Positions 31,235 to 42,024 are shown, counted from the stretch's first letter. The stretch is 64,000 nt of DNA from Isoetes taiwanensis (GCA_021234155.1 JAJEKV010000071.1:1623138-1687137); one strand, 5' to 3'. The notes: generated from the sequence alone by a model not told the origin. Numbers and translations are program-made.

Positions 31235-31650
31235 ACTGACCAGTACAGGATAAATCATTATGATGTTCTTGAGCAGGATATTACAGATTTTTCTGATAAG
31301 GATGGATTTAAAATGAAATTACCCACATGGAACAAGGAGCTCACTGCTCTCGATTATGCTGACAGTAGCATTGAATGCCCATGCAATGCCGTGCAAACAC
31401 TGATATGCTGTATCAAAGATAAAAGGGTACATGAACACATACAGGTTCGAGAGAGCTTGAGAGGACTTGGAGAATTTTCATGTATTTCACATATGGGCTT
31501 CAGTGAATGATTAAAACAGGTCCATGTTATTAATAAAAACAGTGATACCCTGGAAAACATTGTCAATGTTATTGACAACCTATACGAGAAGCTCCCTGAC
31601 TTTATATACCAGTGTACACAAGAGGAGGATAAAAGTAAGAACGGAAATTT
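31235..31650 (+). pseudogene. Exon-like frame of unknown gene
   Basis: The in-frame sequence runs from about 31240 (HYDVLEQDITDFSDKDGFKM) through LPTWNKELTALDYADSSIEC and CCIKDKRVHEHIQVRESLRG to a TGA at 31508, then continues in frame (VHVINKNSDTLENIVNVID, LYEKLPDFIYQCTQEEDK). The single internal stop suggests a recent loss or a splice site. The family is not recognised. The upstream 125-bp repeat links it to the locus at 12.6 kb. Confidence 0.3.
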
Positions 31651-31883
31651 ATAAAAATGCCCCTGTATTTTGGCAAAATTGTTAAAATGCCCTTATATTT
31701 TAGTAATACACACCAGGCCAAGATTACTGTATTTTTACCTTAAAATTATATGACGCAATTCTTCCGTCGCTTCTATATCTGTCCGCCGCCACAGAAATCG
31801 TTTGCTCCGCCAAAGAAATCATTTTCCGCCGCCACAGAGTTAGCCACAGAGTTCAAGCATCTCCTCCGACCATCTTAAGCAGA

Positions 31884-31945
31884 TCACTGATCTAAAGCAG
31901 AGACCATCTAAAACCACTGATCTAAAGCACAGACCATCTAAAACA
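31884..31945 (+). repeat. 30-bp tandem duplication
   Basis: Two units of CACTGATCTAAAGCA(G/C)AGAC plus CATCTAAAAC, adjoining, in sequence that also has repeated CCGCCGCCACAGA phrases just upstream (about 31785-31840). Confidence 0.8.
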
Positions 31946-32085
31946 GTGGAAATAGAGGCCGGAAATATGATGATGCAAACTATTTTTGTCCATCCAGATC
32001 CGCAGAACCACCGTAATCGTAGCACTGTGACGATCCGCACCGGATCCTAGCATCTAATTGTTCGTAATCTTGGCCTGGAGTGTAT

Positions 32086-32335
32086 TATGTCCCGTAATTC
32101 ACGGGAGCAAGGCATCATACGGTAGGGCTTCGAGGCGGGCGCCGTCGGCCGCCTCGGTGGCTTGTTGCCATACCGAAGCCCTACCGGTAATGCCTCTGCT
32201 CCCGTGCATTACGTAGCCCGTAAATTATTAAAATGCTCCGCCGCTCATCGGCCGCCGAGGCTGGCAGCGCCGCCGAGAAGCCCTACCAGGGCGTGATGCC
32301 TCTGCTCCCTTGCATTACGTAGTCCGTAACCTTCA
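32086..32335. repeat. GC-rich fold-back repeat, three related arms
   Basis: Arm 1 (about 32091-32135: ATTCACGGGAGCAAGGCATC, GGTAGGGCTTCG) is inverted relative to arm 2 (about 32175-32215: CGAAGCCCTACCGG, GCCTCTGCTCCCGTGCATTA). Arm 3 (about 32276-32332) repeats arm 2 in direct orientation. CGGCC-rich sequence lies between the arms. The element is followed by CCGTAAATTATTAAAATGC, a phrase that also follows the second fold-back at 32934. Confidence 0.75.
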
Positions 32336-32419
32336 TCACTTGCCGATTACCTAAGATTTCAGGTCAAGTTTATTTTAGGTAACTTTCGGGTCTCCAGTTT
32401 TGGTGGTGCTACGGCGGCG

Positions 32420-32560
32420 CCACCAACATTGGGAAGAACATTGGTTAGGAAGAGCATTGAGAAAGAGCATTGGAAGAGCTAAGAGCATTGAGGAAAGCGA
32501 GAAGAGCATTCAGATTGCCTCGCCGGAAGGGCTCTGCACTCCAGAAGAGCATTCAGATTG
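32420..32560 (+). repeat. Imperfect GAAGAGCATT tandem repeats
   Basis: About eight spaced copies of GAAGAGCATTG or AAGAGCATTC-like units lie between the two fold-back elements. Short frames here are low-complexity shadows. Confidence 0.65.
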
Positions 32561-32761
32561 CGATTGCGATGCTCAGATCTTGATAAAGTCCTTAAAAAAT
32601 GCTCATAAAACCCACCAAATTGAGTTCGAAGTGGCTCCAAATGGAGCTTAGATCTTAATTCGATCAAAGCCGGTGCTTCTACTGCAAGATCCGGTGGTTA
32701 GATTGAAGAAAAAGGCAAGAAAAAGATGGATGGGGTAATCGGCACGTGATGAACGGTTACG

Positions 32762-32929
32762 GCGGGAAACTTTCGAGAGCAGGAAGTTTCAGGAAGAAAC
32801 TTGCTGGCGGCGCCGCTCGCGGTCAGGAAGAAACTTGCTGGCGGCGGCGCCGCTCGCGGCTGACGCCGCTCGCCGGCTTCCGCCGCCAGCAAGTTTCTTC
32901 CTGAAACTTCCTGCTCTCGAAAGTTTCCC
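32762..32929. repeat. Long GC-rich fold-back (hairpin) element
   Basis: The left arm from about 32762 (GGGAAACTTTCGAGAGCAGG, AAGTTTCAGGAAGAAACTTG, CTGGCGGCG) pairs almost perfectly with the right arm ending at about 32929 (CAAGTTTCTTCCTGAAACTT, CCTGCTCTCGAAAGTTTCCC). The loop contains a second partial copy of the inner arm and GGCGCCGCTCGCGG repeats. It has no coding capacity and looks like a fold-back or MITE-like repeat. Confidence 0.85.
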
Positions 32930-33148
32930 CTTCCGTAAATTATTAAAATGCCACTGTTTTCTGCCTGAGACAAGAATGAACCACTAATTCTACCTTCGTG
33001 CCTTAATTAACTGATCCCATGCTACGGATTTAAGCTCCAAGAGCTTAATCACCGGCTTCAGGTAAAGGTACGATCCAAATCCAAATTTATCTGCAGTAAG
33101 CTTCCCTGTACTTCCCCCTCTGGTTTTTAATTGCTCCCATGAGACCAA

Positions 33149-33375
33149 TTGCCTTGTTTTTTCGATTCTTATAAGAATCCCTGTAGAATTTCTTCTCTTA
33201 CCTTGCCGGACTGCTCAAGCCTTAGAAGGGATGCACTGAAAAAAGCCAACGAGATTAAAAAATTAACCTTTGAGGAGATTCAAGATATTGATGATGACGA
33301 AGAGGAAGACCCATTTGGGGAGAACCTGCTATCAGAAAAAGACAAGGAGACCTTTAAAGCAGGACCACGGGAGGT
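33149..33375 (+). CDS. Short acidic exon-like frame upstream of the NLR gene
   Basis: About 75 codons with a charged C-terminal half (LKKANEIKKLTFEEIQDIDD, DEEEDPFGENLLSEKDKE), ending at a possible donor, GGGAG/GTAATA (33374/33375). The family is not recognised. It could be a fragment of another gene or a 5' exon that is not used. Confidence 0.25.
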
Positions 33376-33447
33376 AATAAATTAGATTTATCGTTGACAA
33401 AATTAGATTTATCTCTCATTTTGTTTTGTCTGTCAATTTCTGTCATT

Positions 33448-33545
33448 TGGCTCACGATTACAGCTCACGATTATGCTCACGATTACAGCACGATTATGCT
33501 CACGATTATGCTTTTCCATTATGCTCACGATTACAGCTCATGAAT
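33448..33545 (+). repeat. GCTCACGATTA(C/T) short tandem repeats
   Basis: About seven copies of CTCACGATTACA/CTCACGATTATG-type units, directly upstream of the NLR start region. Confidence 0.8.
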
Positions 33546-33647
33546 CCAGGAAGACTTTTTCAACATTCATCCCTTTATAAGTCCTTCAATATTCGTCTTT
33601 GAGGCCATCTCTACCATTTTATCGTTGTGCGTTGTTCGTTGTTCGTA

Positions 33648-36310
33648 ATGGCTTCCAGCAAATCAGTTCAGACCTCTATGGCTAATGAGCAGATCAGTTC
33701 TGCTATGGCTAATGAGCAAATCAGTTCTGCTATGGCTAATCAGCAAAACAGTTCTGCTATCGCTAACGAGCAAACATATAAGCAAATCTTCAAGAAGCTG
33801 GGCAAGGTATGTTACCAGATGGATCCCTGTCACTTTTTATTCTCAACACTTTTTATTCACTTGAATTGCTAAAACCGTTTTATGCAGAATGGAATCCAAA
33901 AGCTGAATAACAATGTCCCACTGCTGAGGGACGTGACAAAAAGTATTTGTGCTGTTGCTGGCCAGGCACCCTTGGTCGGTATTTGCTTTCAAGCTCTTGC
34001 CTTGATCATTCAAACTGCAGCAGATTATACTGAAAATAAAGACAAGGCAAGTGAAGTAATAAAGTATGCCCAATTCTTAGAAGAACGCATGGCAACTATA
34101 GCAGATGCAGGCGGCGATGACGAGTACTTGAAAGAAAATTGCCTGGCATTGCTCTGCGCAGAGGCCTCTGAATTTGAGAAATCCAGGTACTTGCTACATA
34201 CTTACTTAAAGTTAGATATGTATTTCCCTTTGTGTGCTTAAGCATTCGATGTTGTATTGTAATTTGCAACAAAGCAGCAGAGCCTGCAACAAAATTATAA
34301 AACCCATGTCTTTTGTTCAGAGTTGCTTAACCTATGTCTTTTGTAGAGTAGGGAGTTTAAGTTAGTAGATCTGCCATTCTTCGAACAATAAAATAAGAAC
34401 GGAATGTTTGTGGTTCAGGTCCAGGAAACAGGGTTGGGCAAAGTGCTTGTGTGGTTTCCATGGTTTGATCTGTGCCCAGTGTGAGGCAAAGGCCCTTGAG
34501 GACCTTGCTAACCGATTGAGTAAAATGAATGACAAACTTACCTTGCACTGTAATACAGTAATTTTGAATGCTACCCCTAAGCTGAGCAATGCCCCACTTG
34601 GGGATCCTTCTATCAAGCTTAACACAAAAGAGGAATTGCTGGCATTCATAAGGAAGTCGGGAATTCGAGTCCTTGCTGTGTGTGGAATGGGGGGCATTGG
34701 AAAGACTACTTTGCTGACCAAGTTATATGATGATGAATTTCCAAAGGGAGACAAGCAAGTTAAGAAAGCTTTTGTAGATCTCCCTACCAAAACAACGGAA
34801 GTTCTAAGTAAGATAATAACAGACGTTCAAAGTAAGATCATACTTGGATTGGAAAACAAAAATGAGATATTCACAAGCACTCAGCAGGGTCAAAATGCAT
34901 TGCGCAATTGCTTGCAACGTTTAAAGGAAGGGGGCTTTTCCTTGTGCCTATGCATAGATAATGTATGGAAGGTAAATTATCTAAATGCCTTACTGCCGCA
35001 AGATGTATGTGATGTACTTCCAGAGTCAAGCTGCCTGATGCTATCCACACGCTCCCTCCAAGTAGCTAAGGCGTTCGGTCATATTTGTTGTCCACCAAAT
35101 GCAACTGCATACCAACTTTTTCAGCCCAAAAAGCTGGAAATTCAAGAAGCAGAACAATTGTTCATGCAATGCGCAAAGATTCAAAATAAGGATGAGGAGA
35201 AAGGTTTGCTTAAGGCAATAGTTCCCCTATGCGATGGTCTTCCTTTGGCAATTAAAACATACGGCACTTATTTTAGAACGTCGCAAAGGCGGAATGAAAA
35301 CGAGTGGAGGAAAGTCCAACAACGCATCTTAAAAGCTACTAAATCCCCATCAACTGCAGAAGACGACGGCGAAGTTCTCGATTCATTAGAACCTAGCATT
35401 GATGCTCAATCTGACGTTGTGCAAGATGCTTTCATTGATGCCGCTCTTTTTTGGCGTGGTCTGCCACTAGAAATGGCTAGATGTGCTCTATATTCTGGAG
35501 ATGATGATGTTTTAGAAGTCCTTTTAGAGGAGTCCATATTTTACTCATCTTTCGAGCGTGGAAGCTTTGAAAGACATGTTCTACTAGATTGCCACGACCT
35601 CTTTTTTGCCATTGCTGAGAAACGCGCAAAAAACAAAAATTGGGAATATGTGACTACACTAAAGGCAAGTGCTTATCCTCTTATTATTATAAATGTTTTT
35701 ATATTTGTTTCTCTTTTTAATCAACTTTCTAACTTGAACGTAGATGCCACTTTTACAAGAAGAAAGGAAAGTAATTCGTGCAATACATTTTCAACAAACT
35801 TTGGAATTTCAAATATTGCAGAAGAACCTACACATTAAGTACATAATAGGCACCGATATGGATCTTATATATAACATGTGTAACCTCTCAAGCATAGTAT
35901 ACGATCTCAAAGCTTTGAAGCTATATCGTGTCCACCCAAGCCTTCTCCAGGTTCGAATTGATCTCAACTCTATCACAAGAAAATGGTACATGGATAGAAA
36001 ATAAAAATAACTAACTTATCTTCAACATATGGGACAGTGCTTTCCAAACCTACAAGTCCTGTCAGTTGGAGGCCTTGAATATGGAATACAATCAACACAG
36101 GTACATCAACTTCTTTCCTCTTTCTTTGAAACCATTAGCAATTTACGTTTTTTACAAATTGATGGAAAAAACCAGAAGCTACTTATGCTTCCATATTCTT
36201 TTGGCAACTTAGTACATCTACAACAACTTAAACTTGTTCATTTCTCTTGCTTGAAAATGCTTCCTAGTTTTATTAAGCCCTTAAAGGATTTAAAATTCCT
36301 CAACCTCTCC
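33648..36310 (+). CDS. NB-ARC/LRR immune receptor (NLR) with helical N-terminal domain
   Basis: Intracellular NLR-type receptor. A five-exon model stays in frame for 728 codons: 33648-33806, 33888-34186, 34419-35664, 35744-35950 and 36038-36310. Intron 3 has a GC donor (AAG/GCAAGT); the others are GT-AG. I chose the ATG at 33648. The N-terminus has 9-residue repeats (MANEQISSA), then a helical domain (QAPLVGICFQALALIIQTAA, VIKYAQFLEERM) that resembles HeLo/MLKL-type four-helix bundles more than angiosperm TIR or Rx-type domains. NB-ARC motifs: P-loop GMGGIGKTT (about 34684), kinase-2 LCLCIDNVW, RNBS-B-like SCLMLSTRS, GLPLAIKTYG, and CHDLFF in place of MHD. LRRs start in exon 5 (FPNLQVLSVGG, LKDLKFLNLSRC). 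The frame then runs into a decayed LRR array at 36311, so the locus may no longer make a complete receptor. Confidence 0.85.
33660..33780 (+). repeat. 27-bp coding tandem repeat in NLR exon 1
   Basis: Three to four copies of GCTAATGAGCAGATCAGTTC plus TGCTATG, encoding ANEQISSAM-like nonapeptides. The later units have drifted (ANQQNSSAI). Confidence 0.85.
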
Positions 36311-37915
36311 CGGTGCACCCAGCCGTCAGCTCGACACGCCGGCCATTACCGACGCTGCTCGACTTCCGGCAGGCGTTTTACCGCTTCGCCTGACATCGCC
36401 GTACCACGATCGCTTCGATGCGTTCTCGACTTCTCCCGGCATAGCCTACCGGGCCGCTCGAAGACGCTGCTCATTGGTTCACTCGACGGATCTCGACTCA
36501 CTTCGTAGGCTCCAGCCGTCATTTCGCCTGACACGCTTCGGGTTCATTTCCGCCTGGACTGGATCGTTCGCCGGCAAATTTTAACTTCAGCTCATTACTG
36601 GATATCGCCTGTTCGGCTTCGACTTCTCTCCTCTCCGGTACAATTACCAATAGCTCGATACATCGCTACCAATACTACTGACAAGATTCGGTAGCGCTTC
36701 AAATACTACTGCTCGACATCGCTGCTCATTGCTCATTCACGCGAAATTGATTCTCCGGTGGCGTTTACTTCGGGCCACATTACTGGATATCGCTAATTCA
36801 CGCTATTGGCTTCGATTTATTCGATCAGGCGCTTCTAAATACTACCGCTCGACATCGCTGCAATAATACTACTTCGATTTTATTCGACTCTTCAGGCCCA
36901 GCCGCTACCGCTCGACATCGCCAGTTCAATACTCGATTTATTTCGTCTCTTCCTTCAGGTCTGAAATTACCAATACTGATATCGCTGCTCATTACACCAC
37001 TTCGACGTTGCTCGACTTCTCCGGTAAGGCCTAGCTTCGCCTACTGCCTGACATCGCCAATTCATTACTGACGCTGGTTCGACTTCTCCGGTGGCGTTTA
37101 AATACCACCATTACACGCTGCTCGGCCGGCTCATATTGACGCTGAAACTCATCGTAAATACTACCACTGACACGCCGTACCACGCTCACTGACGTGGTTT
37201 CGATTCTCCGGCGTTTTACCACTACCGCTCGACGCTTACAGATCAGCTCTCCGGGCTTCTTATAGAGGAGATAGGATGTAGAGGAGCCCAATATATTATT
37301 TTCAGAGATGCACTGATGATTTGTTTTATGACTTTGATTGATGTGTAAACGCTCTATAGGTATGGCGGGCTTCGGCGACGTAATAATAAATTTCTATTTC
37401 TATTTCATTTTGCGCGCTTCTACCGGCCGTCACTGAAGACGGCCAATTCGGCTGCTCGCTTTGACGCTGCTCTCGCTTCTCCTCGGTAGTTCTACCGCTA
37501 CAATACTGGACACGCTGGCCTGGCCGGGTCATTGATTGCTAAGCTCGGCTTGCTCGACTGGTGCTCCAAATTGGGCCGTCAAGTACGGTCAAGTACTGAC
37601 TGACGCTTGCCATTTAAGTTTGTAATTTCCGGTAAAGTCTTACCACTACCGCTAACACTTCATTGCAGCCTGCGGACGACGCGGCTCGCTTAGGCTCGAG
37701 CACTCCTGGTGCCCATATCCCGCCTCGCTCGACACACTCTCGGCCTTGCCCGACCTCTCTCAGGCGCCCGGCTCGCCCCGGCCGCCATGACTCAGCCTCC
37801 CGACGACGCAGCTCAATCTCTTGGGTGCGCCCTAATTGGACAGGACTGGTTTGACACGCCGCCCGCTGGCTGCCGCGGCCGACTCCGCCTCTCCGGGTGC
37901 ACTCGGCTCGCCTAC
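36311..37915 (+). pseudogene. Decayed GC-rich LRR array of the NLR gene
   Basis: GC-rich sequence that follows the last clean LRR directly. It contains dozens of variants of CTCGAC(A/C)T(C/T)(G/T)C, TTCGACTTCTCCGG and TGACACGCT, the wreckage of a unit encoding LDLSGC-x-L-x-LP-x-TLG. A cleaner version of the unit is visible at 37860-37910 and at 42040-42110. Spacings vary and no frame stays open for more than about 100 codons. AT-containing phrases such as TACTACCGC and ATTACTG recur between the units. This was probably a long array of about 70-bp LRR units that decayed by many small deletions. Confidence 0.6.
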
Positions 37916-38251
37916 TATGCTTTAAAACTTAACAAAGAAGGTTTTATTTTATTATACAATGAAATGTATTGTATAGATTCACAAGGTTTTTAACTCTTAC
38001 CATTTAAATGTCGTGTCTAAAAGTTAACAAAATATAGTTTTCTTTTAATTATACAATGAAATATTCTGTATCGATTCACAAGGTTTTGAACTCCTACCAT
38101 TTAAATGCCTATTTTGAACTTAACAACTAAGATATTAAATCTTCTATAAAACCTTTATATACTTTATTATGTCTTGAGCATGTATTATTCTTTTTTCCTA
38201 GTGCACGATTTATGCCACGTCCTACCATTTTGCATGTGCTTTATATAGAGA
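37916..38251 (+). repeat. Tandem-duplicated flank of the LRR block, first copy
   Basis: AT-rich sequence after the LRR block. It matches 42222-42648 (shared AACTTAACAAAGAAG, ATTATACAATGAAATGTATT, ATTCACAAGGTTTTTAACTC). The copy is interrupted after 38251 by the 3.5-kb Helitron and resumes at 41798-42024, which matches 42649-42890. Confidence 0.85.
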
Positions 38252-38290
38252 CTAGTAACGGTGCCCAGCGTTGCTGGGCATAAGTTGAAA
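38252..38290 (-). terminator. Helitron 3' terminal hairpin and CTAG end
   Basis: Minus-strand hairpin GCCCAGC-AAC-GCTGGGC followed 7 nt later by CTAG. In Helitrons this fold is the transposition stop signal. Copies are also seen at 59601-59630 and, degraded, at about 60655-60680. Confidence 0.85.
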
Positions 38291-39290
38291 ACTTGCAAAT
38301 GATGAAGCAACAATGACACCGAGTTGTTGTTCCAGCTATTGTAACCCTCCCTCTTTCTCTTCATGTTGGTGTTAGTGGATGTTGCGCCATTATTCCATCC
38401 AAGACTTTAGAGTTTGCTTCTGTTGTCTCGCAAAGTCCCAAGATAATATGGTTGGTTTTGTTCTATGAATCCATTGGTTGGTTGTGTTTGCGGCTAAGGA
38501 TTAATGTGGATACCATTTTATTACATTGTAGTGGCATGCTAAGCATAATGATCTTTTAGAATTCCAAGAACATTAGTTTCGTATAGAAAATAAACTCCAG
38601 CATTGCTAGGGCTAAGTTGGGAACCTGTCAATGAACAAAGACTATTCATAATATACATGATGATATTGTTGGCCTAGATGTCAATGTTTTCCTCTTGTGC
38701 CCTAGGATGCATTTAGCTCTTGGTCTTTAATGTTGTAAACGCTAGTCCTTTATATCAATTCCTTTCATTTAGATTCATTTTGATTTCTTTCTTTTCCATT
38801 GTCTTAGAAGTCAGTCTCTTGGTCATTGCTAATTTGAAAAGCTTGAGTACACAACTATGATGGCGGCATCGAATTTGTTGAATGCTTTTGAATTTAACTA
38901 ATTGTTCTTAGAGGATTTGACCTTGATGCCCATCAAAGAGCTTGAAAGAAGTTCATGGTATTACAATGCTAATTGATTAATAAATTCATAGAGATATCAA
39001 GTGTTGTAGGTGAGTGCCAAGAATATTTTAAATTGTTCACATTGAGATGTTGGAACACCAAAGTCTAATTCCCTGCAGAAAATGAATGTCAAGCCTCAAA
39101 TATTATGGGCAGCCTCAATGAGGAATGAGAAAACCTCACCTAAATGTCGTGATTGTGGAGGATCTTTGGTAAAAAAGTATCTCGTCTCAAATTCACAAGG
39201 GATATGCAATGGCTTGCATATAATAAGGCTTGTGTTTATTTCGTCATGCATTTATGAGTATTTAAAGAGCATGTAGCAGGGTAATAGATT

Positions 39291-41225
39291 GCAGAATTCA
39301 GCCATTTGCACAGGACATATTGAACTGTATATGCTCTTGGATACGTTTTAGTTTCCCTCTTCAAATATTTTAATGCATGTGGCAGACTGCAGAGGTCTCA
39401 GATTCATTACAGACTTGTGCAAACACGAAAGTGTAGGAATTTACAGATTTGTAAGGCATATAAGATATGCTAGGAATGAAGTTGCACATATCCAGCTAGA
39501 TCATTGCGCGAGACCTCTACTCGGTTGAAAATGATATTGTGCTATATGTGCACTCAAACTACCTGGATACAGAAGCCCCGATATGTGTTTTAGATGCCTT
39601 CGTGAACTCCATGCACAAATGTAGGAGCGATGAGAGATCACTCCATTTCATAAACCTATTGTGAAGAATGTGCCACCTGTATGCACATGTGGCGTTGATA
39701 TGCACATGTGGCGTTGATCTGCTGATGTAGGCGGATCAGTGACGTGGCCCAAAAGGGCACAACCAGTCTGATCAGAGTCGTGTCTGTTGCATAGAGTCGT
39801 GTCTGTTCACTGGAGTCGTGTCTCTTAGAATTAGTTGTGTCCTTTAGGAAACTATATAAACATGTAACTGCGGTGGCCAGCATTCCCAACCAATTCATAT
39901 CAATAGATTCGTGCATAATTTTGGACACCTATGGCCAGCTTCGGCTTTGACTGGCCTGTGTAAATTGTGAATTAATTTGTGTAAATCCATAAGCTTTCAA
40001 TTCAACTGACCTGTGTAAATCATGGCCTGGCATAGCAGACGAATCACAGAACGAATTTGCTTCAACTGACATGTGTAAATCGTGGGTGCGGCATAGCGTA
40101 AGAAATCTGAACCGGCTGGAGGTCTGGAGGCCATGCTTGGTCCGATGAATGCTCCCAGAGACAACAAGTTCGGCCATGGCAAAACAGAAAGTTTTGAGTT
40201 GCAGAATTCAGCCATTTGCACAGCATGGGGCTGCACATATTGAACTGTATATGCTCTTGGATATGTTTTAGTTTCCCTCTTCAAATATTTTAATGCATGT
40301 GGCAGACTGCAGAGGTCTCAGAATCATTACAGACTTGTGCAAACACGAAAGTGTAGGAATTTACAGATTTGTAAGGCATATAAGATATGCTAGGAATGAA
40401 GTTGCACATATCCAGCTAGATCATTGCGGAGACCTCTACTCGGTTGAAAATGATATTGTGCGATATGTGCACCCAAACTACCTGGATACAGAAGCCCCGA
40501 TATGTGTTTTAGATGCCTTCGTGAACTCCATGCACAAATGTAGGAGCGATGAGAGATCACTCCATTTCATAAACCTATGGCCTTTTTAAATCCATAAGCT
40601 TCGGCTTCGGCTGGCCTGTGTAAATCGTGAATTAATTTGTGTAAATCCATAAGCTTTCAATTCAACTGACCTGTGTAAATCATGGCCTGGCATAGCAGAC
40701 GAATCACAGAACGAATTTGCTTCAACTGACATGTGTAAATCGTGGTCTGGCATAGCAGAAGAAATACAGAACTGGCTGGAGGTCTGGAGGCCATGCTTGG
40801 TCCGATGAATGCTCCCAGAGACAGCAAGTTCGGCCATGGCAAAACAGAAAGTTTTGAGTTGCAGAATTCAGCCATTTGCACAGCAAGAGGCTGCACATAT
40901 TGAACTGTATATGCTCTTGGATACGTTTTAGTTTCCCTCTTCAAATATTTTAATGCATGTGGCAGACTGCAGAGGTCTCAGATTCATTACAGACGTGCAA
41001 ACACGAAAGTGTAGGAATTTACAGATTTGTAAGGCATATAAGATATGCTAGGAATGAAGTTGCACATATCCAGCTAGATCATTGCGGAGACCTCTACTCG
41101 GTTGAAAATGATATTGTGCGATATGTGCACTCAAACTACCTGGATACAGAAGCCCTGATATGTGTTTTAGATGCCTTTGTGAACTCCATGCACAAATGTA
41201 GGAGCGATGAGAGATCACAGAAATC
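39291..41225 (+). repeat. Tandem array of a repeat of about 660 bp inside the Helitron
   Basis: Units begin GCAGAATTCAGCCATTTGCA at 39291, 40201 and 40861. Unit 1 is longer because a solo LTR lies in it, unit 2 is about 660 bp, and unit 3 breaks off near 41220. Units 2 and 3 are almost identical. Each has a plus-strand frame (YRFVRHIRYARNEVAHIQLD, VENDIVRYVHPNYLDTEAPI) and an overlapping minus-strand frame. No protein family is recognised. The second half of each unit holds repeated ACTGACCTGTGTAAATC-like phrases. Confidence 0.85.
39660..39927 (+). mobile_element. Solo LTR (268 bp) in repeat unit 1
   Basis: Starts TGTGAAGAATGTGCC, ends ATAATTTTGGACA, with a 5-bp target duplication CCTAT at 39655-39659 and 39928-39932. 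It has a TATA-like ACTATATAAACATG. The other two units lack it, so it arrived after the array formed. It is a fossil of unknown LTR family. No internal region is present. Confidence 0.8.
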
Positions 41226-41348
41226 TCCTTGCTGCATTTGGACTCGAAACTAACAATATCTGGAACGGATCCAAAGCTTAAAAACATAACCGGATCATAT
41301 TTCTTGGAACATCTTTCTGGCTTTCATTGAGCTTTCTAGCTTCTGGCT

Positions 41349-41684
41349 ATGGCGAAAGGATCTCCCAGAGACTCCTGGGCACCCACACAGAAGCGCCCCA
41401 TCTCTACCATTCCTCCTACTTTAGCTTCCGAAGCAGATAAGGGAGAAGGGCTTGTTGTGCTCACTGGGTATGCCCTCCGATTTGAAGTCTGTAAAACGGA
41501 TGCAAAGGGGGATTGTAGAGCACAGTGTAAAAAAGACATCGTAAGGCAAGGCCACACCTGGCTACTGCCCGAAAGCTTCAATTTCTATGGCATCTCCGGT
41601 GGCGCTGATGCTCGCTGGAGGGCTCGCTGGAGGGTTCGCCAAATTGTAGAAAGTGAGAAAAGGACCACATACTTGAAGACATAA
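41349..41684 (+). CDS. Hypothetical ORF near the Helitron 5' end (opposite strand)
   Basis: 111-codon open frame from ATG (MAKGSPRDSWAPTQKRPIST, then a Cys-containing middle and a Trp/Arg-rich segment near the end). No family is recognised. It lies inside the Helitron on the strand opposite to the element and could be captured exon sequence. Confidence 0.25.
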   Translation: MAKGSPRDSWAPTQKRPISTIPPTLASEADKGEGLVVLTGYALRFEVCKTDAKGDCRAQCKKDIVRQGHTWLLPESFNFYGISGGADARWRARWRVRQIVESEKRTTYLKT

Positions 41685-41797
41685 CCACGACCTTTCTTTT
41701 TTTGTCACAGTCGTCAGATCTGTAGCCGTAAGTCTCAGCCACACGATCTAGGGCAACACACAAGACAGACATACAGTAAAATTTTTATAATATAGGA

Positions 41798-42024
41798 TAG
41801 GTTCAAGAAAAGTAACATATAATACTTCAAACGTATGTAGTCTATCATACTTGGATGATTTTAGTTAAAAATATGTCTAAAACCAGGCGACAAAGAATTT
41901 TTCATAAGGAAATCTTTATTCACATATAAGCATTTGACATGTTTTTCATAAGGAAATCTTTAGTAATATATAAGCATCTGACATGATACGTATGAGATTA
42001 TGCAATTTGTATAAATTATATACA
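41798..42024 (+). repeat. Continuation of the duplicated flank, first copy
   Basis: Starts TAGGTTCAAGAAAAGTAACA and matches 42649-42890. It contains TTTTTCATAAGGAAATCTTT twice. It ends at the acceptor-like TACATAG/CACCGAC that leads into the second LRR block. Confidence 0.85.

Larger units (their letters stand above)
38252..41797 (-). mobile_element. Complete non-autonomous Helitron, 3,546 bp
   Basis: Read on the minus strand, it starts TCCTATATTATAAAAATTTT at 41797 and ends GCCCAGCAACGCTGGGC plus ACCGTTACTAG at 38252, inserted between A (38251) and T (41798). The duplicated host flank at 42641-42655 (TATAGAGATAGG) is the intact empty site, with the join between 42648 and 42649. There is no Rep or helicase. 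The interior has two full copies and one partial copy of a repeat of about 660 bp, several unrecognised short frames and one solo LTR. Confidence 0.9.

Noticed and set aside
39291-41225. CRISPR-like or satellite array
   Set aside because: Units of about 660 bp, only 2.5 copies, and confined to one Helitron. This is internal amplification, not a CRISPR array or a centromeric satellite.
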